Shown here: positions 17,612 through 27,138 of the stretch, in pieces | Layout: every line of letters starts with the position of its first letter | Numbering within the stretch: position 1 is the stretch's first letter | Origin: an uncultured Pseudomonadales bacterium | GTDB taxonomy: Bacteria; Pseudomonadota; Gammaproteobacteria; Pseudomonadales; Azotimanducaceae | DNA length: 64,000 nt | NCBI GenBank assembly: GCA_958296195.1 | Contig: OY282455.1 | Span: 1 to 64,000, forward strand | Direction of reading: 5' to 3' | Translations under genes and position numbers: made by a program | Notes under the pieces: generated by a model | The model's database searches: none | What the model was told of the DNA's origin: nothing | Seen by the model: only the letters and a program-made list of their open reading frames with translations

Positions 17612-18778
17612 ATGGCGGCGTTCGCCGAGTTTTTCGCGGGAATCGGCTTGGTTCGGGAGGCCATGGAGCCGCTGGGTTGGCGATGCGTTTTCGCCAACGA
17701 CATTGCGCCCGGCAAGGCGGAAATGTACCGCACCCGCTTTGGCTTCCGGCACTTTGTGGTGGACGACGTCAACAACCTGACGGTTGATCAACTCCCCGCC
17801 GACATCGATCTGGTCACGGCCTCCTTCCCTTGCATCGACCTGTCCTTGGCCGGCAATCGGGCCGGCTTGGCCGGGGAGCATTCAGGAACGGTTTGGCCGT
17901 TCTTGAAGCTGTTGGCGGCGCGGTGCCGATGCGCCGCCGCCCCTGCCGCCGTGCTGTTGGAGAACGTGACGGGCTTCCTTTCCTCCCGCGGGGGCAAGGA
18001 CTTGGCCGAGGTCTGCCGGTTTCTGGCGAAGCTTGGCTACGCCATCGACTTGGCGGTGGTCGATGCCCGCTGGTTCACGCCGCAGAGCCGCCCGCGCCTT
18101 TTCGCCATGGCGGTGCGCAGCGACGATGCGGCCAACCAGTGGCCGTTGTCGGCGGGAGCGCCACCGTCCCGGGTGCGCCCCCGCAGCGTGCGTGGTTTCC
18201 AGCAGGCTAATCCCGGTTTGCCGTTCGTGGAGTTGCCGCTTCCCGAACCGCCTAGGCAAGCGCCAAGCAAGCTGTCCTCCATCCTGGAGGACTTGAGCGC
18301 AGACGATGAGCGCTGGTGGCCGGATGAGCAAACGACAGTCTTGCTGCACAACATGGCACCACGGCATCGACAGCGGGTGGCCGGGCTTCTCGACGGCCAG
18401 CGGGATGGCGTGGCGACCCTGTATCGCCGCCGCCGGCATGACCGCACGGTGGGCGAAGTCCGCGATGACGAGATCGCCGGCTGCCTGCGCACGCCCCAAG
18501 GCGGCAGCAGTGTGCAGTTCCTCGTTGACTGCCGCGGCGGCAAGCCGCGCATCAGGCCGCTGACGGGGCGCGAATACGCCCGCCTGCAAGGAGCGGGGCA
18601 GTTCCCCATTCACGTTGGCGACCGCCAAGCCCGCATGGGCTTCGGGGATGCGGTGTGTGTGCCGGCTGTGCGCTGGTTGACGGAACACGCCTTCGGGCAT
18701 GTTCTCGGAACAGTTGCGTGGCAAGATCCGCAAATGGCCCTGTTCGAGCAAGTGCCTGCGCATGCCGCCGGCGGCTGA
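17612..18778 (+). CDS. DNA (cytosine-5-)-methyltransferase
   Basis: 388 residues from ATG 17612 (TTG 17600 also possible). Motif I is AEFFAGIGLVREAMEPLGW near the N terminus. Motif IV ASFPCIDLSLAG carries catalytic Cys74. Motif VI is LLENVTGF (Glu117), motif VIII lies in WFTPQSRPRLFAMAV, and the late motifs IX/X are RPLTGREYARLQGAGQFPI and MGFGDAVCVPAVRWL. It should methylate cytosine C5 in a specific DNA site. The next gene is a likely cognate endonuclease, so this is probably a type II restriction-modification system. The region is bracketed by duplicated chromosomal sequence, indicating acquisition by insertion. The recognition sequence cannot be inferred. Confidence 0.92.
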   Translation: MAAFAEFFAGIGLVREAMEPLGWRCVFANDIAPGKAEMYRTRFGFRHFVVDDVNNLTVDQLPADIDLVTASFPCIDLSLAGNRAGLAGEHSGTVWPFLKLLAARCRCAAAPAAVLLENVTGFLSSRGGKDLAEVCRFLAKLGYAIDLAVVDARWFTPQSRPRLFAMAVRSDDAANQWPLSAGAPPSRVRPRSVRGFQQANPGLPFVELPLPEPPRQAPSKLSSILEDLSADDERWWPDEQTTVLLHNMAPRHRQRVAGLLDGQRDGVATLYRRRRHDRTVGEVRDDEIAGCLRTPQGGSSVQFLVDCRGGKPRIRPLTGREYARLQGAGQFPIHVGDRQARMGFGDAVCVPAVRWLTEHAFGHVLGTVAWQDPQMALFEQVPAHAAGG

Positions 18779-18867
18779 GTGCTTGTTGCGGATGTCGGGG
18801 TTGGGACCCTGTGCGCAGGGCCGCGTCAGTTACCGCGATGCAAGCCACTAGTTGCGGACTTTAGGTT

Positions 18868-19416
18868 ATGTCCTTGCCAGAGACACTTGATGTTCAGGCT
18901 GCACTGATCTACTTCCACGCCTACATGTATGGCCCCTACCAAGGGCGCGTTCGACTGTTTCGCCAGCGGGGTTTGGCGCCGCGCATGGTGATGTCCGAGG
19001 ATTGGGAGGTGTTCGCGTCGATACTGCTGAAGGCGACAGGCACGGCAAGCAGATCCGGTCCGGATTTGGGTGAGCATGAAGTCAAGTCCGCTGTTGATGG
19101 TGGATCCTTCGAGTATCAGTACCATCGGAATTCCTGGAAGGAGAAGCTGGCGGCGGACCGCTGCGCCGGGCATGTCTTTATCTGGCACAGGGACGAATTG
19201 TCCCACGTTGAAGTCTGGTTCTGCGGAGGTTCGGACTTGAACGAGCATTTTGAAGCATGGGAGGCGGAGGCCCCCTATTCAGAAGGTGGGCAGCAGCGCT
19301 TTCGGAAGAACATCGGCGCTGGATGGGTAAGGGAGAACGCCACTCTGCTGTTGCGCATAGTGGATGGTGAAGCGGCTTATGAATGGCCCGTGGGTGATCG
19401 GTTCAATGCCGGGTAA
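18868..19416 (+). CDS. Probable PD-(D/E)XK restriction endonuclease
   Basis: 182 residues, starting ATG 18868, 89 bases after the methyltransferase stop and on the same strand. I do not recognise a named family. The segment SGPDLGEHEVKSA (Asp66, Glu71, Lys73) has the D...E-x-K layout of PD-(D/E)XK nucleases, preceded by a mostly helical N terminus and followed by beta-rich segments such as HVFIWHRD and HVEVWFCGG. Size, motif and position next to a solitary C5 methyltransferase suggest the cognate type II nuclease. That role is inference. It could also be an unrelated passenger gene. Confidence 0.55.
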   Translation: MSLPETLDVQAALIYFHAYMYGPYQGRVRLFRQRGLAPRMVMSEDWEVFASILLKATGTASRSGPDLGEHEVKSAVDGGSFEYQYHRNSWKEKLAADRCAGHVFIWHRDELSHVEVWFCGGSDLNEHFEAWEAEAPYSEGGQQRFRKNIGAGWVRENATLLLRIVDGEAAYEWPVGDRFNAG

Positions 19417-19502
19417 ACTTGTGTTCCCTACAGGAAATTGTCTATGAGGAGGTCTGACTAATTCGTCCGCCCACTCAATGGTTGTCCTTGTCTGTTTGAC
19501 TG

Positions 19503-19520
19503 ATCCCGGGTTCCCGGGAT
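19503..19520. repeat. Perfect short palindrome after the putative nuclease gene
   Basis: ATCCCGGG and CCCGGGAT are separated by TT, a hairpin with 8-bp arms containing two CCCGGG hexamers. It lies 87 bases past the nuclease stop. No T-run follows, so it is not a classical intrinsic terminator. Confidence 0.6.
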
Positions 19521-19554
19521 GGGCCTGCCGCCTCACACCACCGGCGGGCGGCCC

Positions 19555-19765
19555 CTAGGAGTATTTTGTCGGCGCGATCCGATCGGAGTAGGCGGCGATC
19601 GCGGCGCGTCCGTAACGGCCGGCGGCCCACAGCCGCGCCGAACCCCGAGGCGAACTTGCGTAGCTCTCGATTGGCCAAGCGCACCTCGCCGACGAAGCCT
19701 TCCCGCCACGCGATGCCCGGCCCTCGTGTGGCCGTGCGTACGCCCGCGTAGTCCAGCGCCAGCGG
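19555..19765 (-). pseudogene. Unrecognised frameshifted gene fragment
   Basis: On the reverse strand a protein-like reading starts LALDYAGVRTATRGPGIAW, runs to LRKFASGFGA, then needs a one-base shift to continue RLWAAGRYGRAAIAAYSDRI before a stop at 19555. The composition looks coding, but the start is missing and I recognise no family. It probably represents the 3' end of a lost gene in a mosaic stretch (19417-20263) that otherwise has no intact gene. Confidence 0.3.
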
Positions 19766-19784
19766 TTACCCCCTCCCCGGTCCC

Positions 19785-19815
19785 CGGAGTTAACCCCCAC
19801 TCACGCGGGGAATAC
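19785..19815 (-). CRISPR. Solitary type I-E-like CRISPR repeat (no array)
   Basis: The reverse strand at 19815-19785 begins GTATTCCCCGC, then a four-base loop GTGA, then GTGGGGGTTAAC. This is the length and stem-loop form (CCCCGC/GYGGGG) of type I-E repeats of about 29 bases. A repeat would be expected 61 bases away on either side, and none is seen. No cas gene is in the window. It may be a decayed array remnant or chance similarity. Confidence 0.3.
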
Positions 19816-19821
19816 GCTTGC

Positions 19822-19992
19822 GAGGCCGGCACCAGCAACGACGTGCGGCGCAAGTACAGGGACACCTTGCCGGCGGCCTCCCTCACCTTCGAGTTCGTCA
19901 ACGACCTGCAGTTGCGCCTAGCCTACTCCGAGAACAGGGGGTTTCAGAACGATAGGTGCAACAAGTTCTGCTGATGGCTTGCAGCGAGGGTG
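19822..19992 (+). repeat. Chimeric duplication of TonB-receptor and downstream sequence
   Basis: Bases 19822-19933 copy 16523-16634 of the TonB receptor gene, with a single difference noticed (AGGTAC versus AAGTAC). They join directly to 19932-19992, a copy of 17494-17553. The intervening 860 bases of the original are absent. The chimera is therefore a deleted copy of the left flank, placed on the right side of the methyltransferase/nuclease genes. It encodes no intact protein. Confidence 0.85.
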
Positions 19993-20201
19993 TTAGCAAC
20001 ATTTAGAAATCACGACCCGCCTGTCCTCCAGCGCCACCGCCTTGCCCCTCCATCGGGGCAGGACCTCCTCGAACCGTATTCTCCGCACCTCGCGCCGAAA
20101 TTCGCTCGTATCCATGCCCCAGCCCCATGCCCAAAGACACGGCGCGACAGTGGAGCAGAACACGACACTTTATTTGTCCGTAACATCTCTGCGCCTAGCC
20201 G

Positions 20202-20230
20202 TTGGGCTGCCCGGACGCCCCCGGTACAAT
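20202..20230 (+). promoter_or_regulatory. Putative sigma-70 promoter for the SGNH gene
   Basis: TTGGGC (20202-20207) and TACAAT (20225-20230) are separated by 17 bases and lie 34 bases before the ATG at 20264. Both hexamers are near consensus. No experimental support is available. Confidence 0.5.
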
Positions 20231-20263
20231 TGCTCTCCCACGACCACAGAATAACAACACAGG

Positions 20264-21979
20264 ATGTCCACCCCAAGAACGCACGGCGTGAAGCCGCATC
20301 CATCCGTTCCCGGGCGCATCCGCCATGCGCTGCGCCTGATCGGCTGGAACGCGCTGTTTCTCGTGCTGGGCCTGGCGCTGATTGGAGTCGTCGGCGAGAT
20401 GTATTTCCGGCTGCGGGCCCCCTTCTTGGAGAACGATGTTCCCCACGCCTGGTCTCCAACTATCGAGAGCACATTGACCCCCAACGCGGAGGTGCGTTGG
20501 ACGAACAAGCTTGATTTCTGGACGGAATCATGGACCAACAGCTTGGGATTCCTGGACCGCGAACCCATCGGCCTCGAGCGCGCCGCGGCAAGCTGCCACA
20601 TCGCCATGATCGGCGATTCCTTTGTGGATGCGCGCCAGGTTCCCATCGCCGACAAATTTCACGTTCGGCTGGAGGAACTCGCCGCCGAGGAACTTCGCCA
20701 TCTGGACATCACGACCTCGGCGTTCGGGACCCGGGGCACCGGCCAGGTCAACCAACTGGCGTACTACGACGAATTCGCACGGACTCTACGGCCCGCCCTG
20801 TTGGTGCTCGTCTTCGTCGACAACGACTTCGTGAACAATGCGCCAATTCTGGAGGGTTTGTCCCTGGGCGTGGATCCGGACCGACTCACCGAGGTTTCCG
20901 CAACGCGAGGCGCGGACGGGACCATCACGCTGCGACCGCCCCATCCCCCTTCTCCGGAGTCCCGATTGGCCACCATGGCTTCGACTTCTCCACCCTGGTA
21001 TTCGCGCGTCACGGACCGCCTGATCGACATGTCTCCCCTCGCGAGGTGGCTGCAGATCAAGAAGCGCGCGTGGTTCCCAGCCGACACCGATCCCGAACTG
21101 ATCACCTGGGTGGCGCTGCTCAGCCGGCGCTCCCCCCGCTACGCCGCGCTGTTCGATGGATGGCGGCCAACGACGCGGGACGACATCCGGGCGTCGTTCC
21201 TGTACGCGCAGGATTTGCCGCCCGTCTACGAGGACGCCCTGGACTTCACAGCCTTCGCGCTGGACCAGTTCAGGGAACGTGCGGCCCGCGACGGCACCGC
21301 ATTGGTCATCCTGTCCTCACACTACATCGGCACCCGAGGCGACCTCGGATTCGACCGTCTGACCGCTCTGGCCGAACCGCGGGGCATTCCCGTCATCGAC
21401 TACAACGACTACGTCCTCCGGCAGGGCGCCGTGCCCTCAAGGGATGCGACGTGGGCGCACGACGGCCACTGGAACGTGGCCGGCCATCAATGGGCGGCGG
21501 AAGCCCTGCTCGAGTACCTGAAGGAGAACCAGGAGATATGCACGAGGCGCAAGAGCCCGACCTCACCCCCGCCACCTCCTTCCTGGCTGACGGCCTATGA
21601 GTCCGTCGCGTCCGGCGAACCGGCGGCCCGCTCCGACTTCGACATCTATCTTCGCGAGAATACGGTGTCCTACCTCAAGTCGCCGTGCAGCGCGGTAGAT
21701 GTGCAAGCGCCGTTTTTTCTGCACGTCGTCCCGGAAGACGTGGAGCACCTGCCGGCCAACCGCCAGCAGTATGGCTTCGACAATCTGGATTTCCACTACG
21801 GGAGACTCGCCCCTCTGGCCTTTGGCGGCATGTGCATTGCGCAGCGTCCGCTCCCCGACTATCCCATCGTCCGCATCCGAACCGGGCAGTACACACCGGA
21901 CGATGGCCCGATCTGGCAGGCCGAATTCCCCGTTGGCGCAGTGCAGGGCGGACTGCTGCCGTCCACTGCCCCACCATAG
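20264..21979 (+). CDS. Membrane-anchored SGNH-hydrolase-like protein
   Basis: 571 residues. One N-terminal membrane helix (LIGWNALFLVLGLALIGVVG) anchors a periplasmic domain. The SGNH block I is IAMIGDSFVDARQVP (Ser in GDS, near residue 118). A late block DATWAHDGHWNVAGHQWAAE supplies the D-x-x-H pair. Proteins of this layout are often O-acetyl transfer or esterase factors in exopolysaccharide or alginate-type systems. The C-terminal 130 residues, after a proline-rich linker, are not recognised. An asnB stub follows closely, hinting at a remnant of a polysaccharide locus. The substrate is unknown. Confidence 0.75.
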   Translation: MSTPRTHGVKPHPSVPGRIRHALRLIGWNALFLVLGLALIGVVGEMYFRLRAPFLENDVPHAWSPTIESTLTPNAEVRWTNKLDFWTESWTNSLGFLDREPIGLERAAASCHIAMIGDSFVDARQVPIADKFHVRLEELAAEELRHLDITTSAFGTRGTGQVNQLAYYDEFARTLRPALLVLVFVDNDFVNNAPILEGLSLGVDPDRLTEVSATRGADGTITLRPPHPPSPESRLATMASTSPPWYSRVTDRLIDMSPLARWLQIKKRAWFPADTDPELITWVALLSRRSPRYAALFDGWRPTTRDDIRASFLYAQDLPPVYEDALDFTAFALDQFRERAARDGTALVILSSHYIGTRGDLGFDRLTALAEPRGIPVIDYNDYVLRQGAVPSRDATWAHDGHWNVAGHQWAAEALLEYLKENQEICTRRKSPTSPPPPPSWLTAYESVASGEPAARSDFDIYLRENTVSYLKSPCSAVDVQAPFFLHVVPEDVEHLPANRQQYGFDNLDFHYGRLAPLAFGGMCIAQRPLPDYPIVRIRTGQYTPDDGPIWQAEFPVGAVQGGLLPSTAPP

Positions 21980-22076
21980 TCTCTGGGCACCCGGAGAAGT
22001 CCGCGTTGACGGCTACAATCTGCGGCAATCAGCCGGACGGACCAGGGCCAGCGACGAAATCCATCGAGCGCATGAC

Positions 22077-22181
22077 ATGTGCGGCATAGCCGGTTTTCTT
22101 GGCGGCGAGCGTTCACCCGAGCTTGCCGGGCGCGATGGCCTGCTCGACCGGCTTGCCATCACCTTTCGGCGTGATGCATGA
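22077..22181 (+). pseudogene. Stub of an asparagine synthase gene (asnB 5' end)
   Basis: ATG 22077 opens a 34-codon frame beginning MCGIAGFLGGE and reaching LLDRLAITFR before ending RDA-stop. Cys2 and the start MCGIAGF are the hallmark of class II glutamine amidotransferase domains in AsnB. The next expected block, H-R-G-P-D, is replaced by an unrelated end. The rest of the gene is absent and the opposing FGE-like gene begins 50 bases on. This is a truncated relic. Confidence 0.7.
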
Positions 22182-22229
22182 CCCCTGTTACGTCTCGGTG
22201 GCGTGGGCGCTCCGGCGGCAGGGGTGGGC

Positions 22230-23174
22230 CTAGGGCGTCAGGTCCCGTGCCACCCGGAAGCCGATGAAGTTGCCCCGCACATCGGCGGCGTAGCCGTAGC
22301 GGAAAGCGGCGCGAACCATCCAGGTTGGCTCCAGGTAGCTGCCGCCGCGCAGAACATGGTCCTTGCAGCCCTCCGTGGAGAAGTTCGGGGGGCCTTCCCA
22401 ACACGACTGCGTCCATTCATGCACGTTCCCATGCATGTCGTAGAGGCCCCAGGCGTTGGCGGCGAAGGAGCCGACCGGCGCAGTGACCTTGCCGTCCCAC
22501 TGGCTGCCGCAGCCGTCGCAGTTGGCGCGGCTGCTACCGGCCTCGTCCCCCCAGCCATATGCCGTTTGGACGCCGGCCCGGGCGGCATACTCCCATTCGG
22601 TCTCGTTGGGCAGCCGATAGGCTTGGCTGGTTTTCCGTGACAGCCATCCCACATAGGTTTGCGCATCGTCCCAACTGACATTGACCACGGGCTGTGCATC
22701 GCCATCAAAGCCCTCCTTATTCGGGCGGTCGCCGCCGCAGCCGCCGTCCTGCACGCAGGCGCTCCATTGGGCGAAGGTGACCTCATGCACACCGATGGCG
22801 AATGGCGACGCAATGGTCGCCGGGCGCTCATCAAGGCCAATTTCCGCATCACCCATGATGAAGGCGCCAGCCGGCACCACCGCCATTTCCGGGCACTGGG
22901 CGCAGTCCCGAAAGCGGCTGCCCGTCGCTGGCGCTGCCGCGGATTTCGCGTCTTTAACCTGCGGCGATTCGTCGCCTTCCTGCGCCGCGCCGAAATTCGC
23001 CGACAGCGCCAAAACCAGCGCCGCAAAGAGCTTGAGCGTGTCTAAATGAGTCGCTTCGCCAAACCGGGGGAACCAAGCAGGGCCAACCGACCAACGGGAT
23101 GTGTTGGCCACCAGGACTGTCGGTGAACCGCCCGCCCTTTTGCTTTCGGTGCTGTTCATTGGCGTCCGCTCCAT
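22230..23174 (-). CDS. FGE/sulfatase-modifying-factor fold protein
   Basis: 314 residues from ATG 23174; ATGs at 23195 and 23159 are alternatives. A hydrophobic stretch LKLFAALVLALSANFGAAQ near residue 50 looks like a late signal or anchor. The FGE-sulfatase domain follows with MAVVPAGAFIMGD, HEVTFAQW, PVVNVSWDDAQTYVGWLS, YRLPNETEWEYAAR, YDMHGNVHEWT and VLRGGSYLEPTW. The two active-site cysteines of true formylglycine-generating enzymes after the RGGS motif are not present, so catalysis of that reaction is unlikely. No sulfatase is nearby. It is probably an envelope protein of unknown role. Confidence 0.8.
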   Translation of the reverse strand: MERTPMNSTESKRAGGSPTVLVANTSRWSVGPAWFPRFGEATHLDTLKLFAALVLALSANFGAAQEGDESPQVKDAKSAAAPATGSRFRDCAQCPEMAVVPAGAFIMGDAEIGLDERPATIASPFAIGVHEVTFAQWSACVQDGGCGGDRPNKEGFDGDAQPVVNVSWDDAQTYVGWLSRKTSQAYRLPNETEWEYAARAGVQTAYGWGDEAGSSRANCDGCGSQWDGKVTAPVGSFAANAWGLYDMHGNVHEWTQSCWEGPPNFSTEGCKDHVLRGGSYLEPTWMVRAAFRYGYAADVRGNFIGFRVARDLTP

Positions 23175-23347
23175 TGGAGTTTCTCCATCTCCCATCCAAA
23201 GCTAACGCTCTAGCCTGAATCTAGGCTTAACAATGGTTGCTGTGTCCGCTAGGGAACGGAAAACAGGGAAGGGGACATTTCTGCTTTGGGCTGACAGGTT
23301 TGACAGATCACTTGACAAGGTAGCCACCAGTACCTACTTTGCGGAGC

Positions 23348-23641
23348 ATGAGATCAGTCGGAATAAAGGCGCTCAACAGCCGTTTGAGTGAGTATGTGCG
23401 CTTGGCTGCTTCGGGCGAAACCATTTTGGTGACGGACCGCGATCGGGTTGTGGCGGAGATCGCCCCGCCAAGGGCAGGGAGAAGCCCTGTGCTGGCGGAT
23501 GCGGTGCTTGCCGAAGCGGTGCGTAGTGGTTGGTTGACGCCGCCAATCCTCCCCAACGCCGGGCCACCCCCAGCGGCGCAGCCAGTGGCGCCGTTGAGCG
23601 AACTGCTCTCTGAGCTGGACGAAGACCGCGGTGATCGGTGA
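23348..23641 (+). CDS. Phd/YefM-type antitoxin
   Basis: 97 residues from ATG 23348. The N-terminal DNA-binding fold is recognisable: MRSVGIKALNSRLSEYVRLA, then SGETILVTDRDRVVAEI. The C-terminal third is proline/alanine-rich and ends acidic (LLSELDEDRGDR), as is typical for toxin-neutralising tails. The stop overlaps the GTG start of the PIN toxin by GTGA. The pair should form an autoregulated toxin-antitoxin operon. Confidence 0.82.
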   Translation: MRSVGIKALNSRLSEYVRLAASGETILVTDRDRVVAEIAPPRAGRSPVLADAVLAEAVRSGWLTPPILPNAGPPPAAQPVAPLSELLSELDEDRGDR

Positions 23642-24042
23642 TTTACGTCGATACCTCCGTTGTCCTCGCCGAACTTCTTTCCGAAGACCGCCGCCCGCCT
23701 GAATGGATCTGGAATGAAACGCTGGTCGCCAGCCGATTGATCGAATACGAAACCTGGACCCGCCTGCACGCCCGCGGCTTAGCCAGCACCCATGGCGAGG
23801 CTGCCCGTGAGTTGCTGGGCCGAATCTCCTTGCTGGAGATGCAGCCAACCGTTCTTGCCCGTGCCACGGAGCCGTTCCCAATCGCAGTGCGCACCCTTGA
23901 CGCCTTGCATTTGGCGTCATTGGAGCATTTGCGCGGTAGAGGACCAACTGTCAGGTTGGCCTCCTATGATCGGAGGATGGTGGCCGCAGCCCGTGCGTTG
24001 GGGACGCCTGTTGTTGAATTGCATGCGTCCCCGGCTAGTTAG
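23638..24042 (+). CDS. PIN-domain toxin (VapC family)
   Basis: 134 residues from GTG 23638. The PIN acidic residues are visible: MIYVDTSVVLAELL (Asp4), RLIEYETWTRL (Glu near 37), RTLDALHLAS (Asp near 88) and ASYDRRMVAAA (Asp near 108). VapC toxins are Mg-dependent ribonucleases that cut tRNA or rRNA. The start codon overlaps the antitoxin stop. Nothing suggests inactivation. Confidence 0.88.
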   Translation: MIYVDTSVVLAELLSEDRRPPEWIWNETLVASRLIEYETWTRLHARGLASTHGEAARELLGRISLLEMQPTVLARATEPFPIAVRTLDALHLASLEHLRGRGPTVRLASYDRRMVAAARALGTPVVELHASPAS

Positions 24043-24148
24043 ATATCCGCCTTAGCGGCACCTTCAGAGAAAGGCCTAGGAAGCAGCGCTTGGCTCCTTC
24101 CGGCTGCGTTGGCACGGAAAAAAACCGGCCCCTTGCCGCACTGAACGC

Positions 24149-24862
24149 TCAGTCGGTGACGGAGAAGGAGATTGAGCCCAACGCGCCGTAATCCGCTAGG
24201 TATTCACCCGGCAGAGCTGGGTGGAGGCCGCCGCAAGCGCCGGTGATGAGCAACATGCCGGCGGCGATGCCGATGCCTCTCGTCTTGGCTTCCTGTAGCA
24301 TCCAGGCCAATGCGTCGTGTGGCCCGCCCAGCGCGTCGGTGGCCGGTGCGGCGGACACCTCCTGGCCGTCGCGGGTGAGCCGGATGTGGATGTCGTCGTA
24401 GGAGTCCCGCAACGGCTGTTGCTCCCCGGCAATGAAGCGGTTCGCGGCGATGCTGCAGGCGGCTAGGTTGACGCCGGTGCGATCCTCCTCGTCGGCGAAG
24501 GCCATTCTCGGCACTTCAATGACCGGGCCGGCGCTTTGAGGAACGCCGTCCCCGTCGATCACCACGCCGATTTCGCACTCCAAGAGAATTCCGGGAGCGC
24601 TGGCGAAAGAAACGCCCGGCGCCAGCCGACCGGCTGCGTGTAGGCTGCCGATCAGCGGCCGGTCCAAGCCGAATTGCCGTTGCCCGGCCGCCGCCGTCAT
24701 CCCCGCCTTCAGGCCGGCCACGGCACCCCCGGAAACCGCCGCAACCACGGCCTTCTGAATTTCGTAAGCCTGCTCGAGATCGAGGCCGACGGGCATCTTC
24801 GGCAGCGGCGCCCCGGTGCGTATGGCCGTCGCCATGTCTTTGATCAATTCGTCCATGCGCAT
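24149..24862 (-). CDS. FAH-family hydratase (2-keto-4-pentenoate hydratase-like)
   Basis: 237 residues; ATG 24856 is an alternative start. MPVGLDLEQAYEIQKAVVAA and GLKAGMTAAAGQRQFGLDRPLIG are the usual early blocks. LECEIGVVID provides the metal-binding glutamates. GGPHDALAWM and YLADYGALGSISF match the C-terminal family regions. Relatives act in meta-cleavage catabolism of aromatics, hydrating 2-hydroxypentadienoate, or as decarboxylases. No other pathway gene is adjacent, so the substrate is open. It lies downstream of hemB on the same strand, with a 136-base gap. Confidence 0.82.
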   Translation of the reverse strand: MRMDELIKDMATAIRTGAPLPKMPVGLDLEQAYEIQKAVVAAVSGGAVAGLKAGMTAAAGQRQFGLDRPLIGSLHAAGRLAPGVSFASAPGILLECEIGVVIDGDGVPQSAGPVIEVPRMAFADEEDRTGVNLAACSIAANRFIAGEQQPLRDSYDDIHIRLTRDGQEVSAAPATDALGGPHDALAWMLQEAKTRGIGIAAGMLLITGACGGLHPALPGEYLADYGALGSISFSVTD

Positions 24863-24998
24863 ACCCCTATTTCAAATGAGGGAACATCAATCAACGCCAA
24901 ACTCCATTCGAGACAAGCCTCCCTGTTGGGGCCGACTACGGCCATGCGGTTCTGCAGGTTGAAGTTCGCTTGCTTGAAGTTGCGCCCAAATCGACGAT

Positions 24999-26505
<1,507 letters not shown>

Positions 26506-26703
26506 CCGCCCTTTTTTCCCCTAGGTCACCCATTCGCCGACCCAAAGCCTTGAGGTTTCCTTAAGGACGCTGAGAACCGAAACCCCGCCCCTGCGCCCGA
26601 TGTTTTCCGTTTGTAACGAAGGCCCATTGCCATCAGGCCTAAACACCTAGCGGTCGCTCCGCCATCGCTGAGGCTGCCGCGCAGCGGATGGCAAGGCGGC
26701 CCG

Positions 26704-27138
26704 TTAAGGAACAGCCGGCAGTTGCTCAAAGCCGGCTTGCGGGAAATGGCGATCCGTCGTAAGGGCCCTACGAATATTCAGTTCCTTCATCACAACGAAG
26801 CTAGTGCAGTCCGTGAAGGAGAATCTCTTGTCCTCCCACTCGAAGAACCAACGCCGGGCTTTCTCGGCCCGCAGCGGATCGATCCACTCCCATCGAACCC
26901 GCGAACTAGCTTCGACTTGATCCCACCAATCGGCGGCGGCGCGCAAACCGAGGCGCATCCGAATCAAGGTGAGCGTCTCGTCCATCACATAATCTGTCGT
27001 GACCAGTGTGGCGCCGCTACGCAGGCAAGCATCCCTCTCCCGTTGGGTCGTGGAGTGCAATGGGTCTGCGGAGTCCGCCATAGCCATCCAGCCGGCGGTA
27101 TCGACAAACACCGACCGATCAAGGGGCCGGTTTGCCAT
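26704..27138 (-). CDS. PIN-domain toxin (VapC family)
   Basis: 144 residues from ATG 27138 (MANRPLDRSVFVDTAGWMAM). The PIN acidic residues appear in VFVDTAGW, VMDETLTLIR and FSFTDCTSFVVM. The late segment RRALTTDRHFPQAGF is typical of the VapC subgroup that degrades stable RNA. The start lies 20 bases inside the upstream antitoxin gene on the same strand, the normal antitoxin-toxin coupling. Confidence 0.86.
   Translation of the reverse strand: MANRPLDRSVFVDTAGWMAMADSADPLHSTTQRERDACLRSGATLVTTDYVMDETLTLIRMRLGLRAAADWWDQVEASSRVRWEWIDPLRAEKARRWFFEWEDKRFSFTDCTSFVVMKELNIRRALTTDRHFPQAGFEQLPAVP

Noticed and set aside
19724-19754. Second CRISPR repeat one unit (61 bases) away from the lone repeat
   Set aside because: The sequence there shows no similarity to the repeat, so no array is claimed.
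22230-23174. True formylglycine-generating enzyme activating a sulfatase
   Set aside because: The region after RGGS lacks the active-site cysteines and no sulfatase gene is present in the window.
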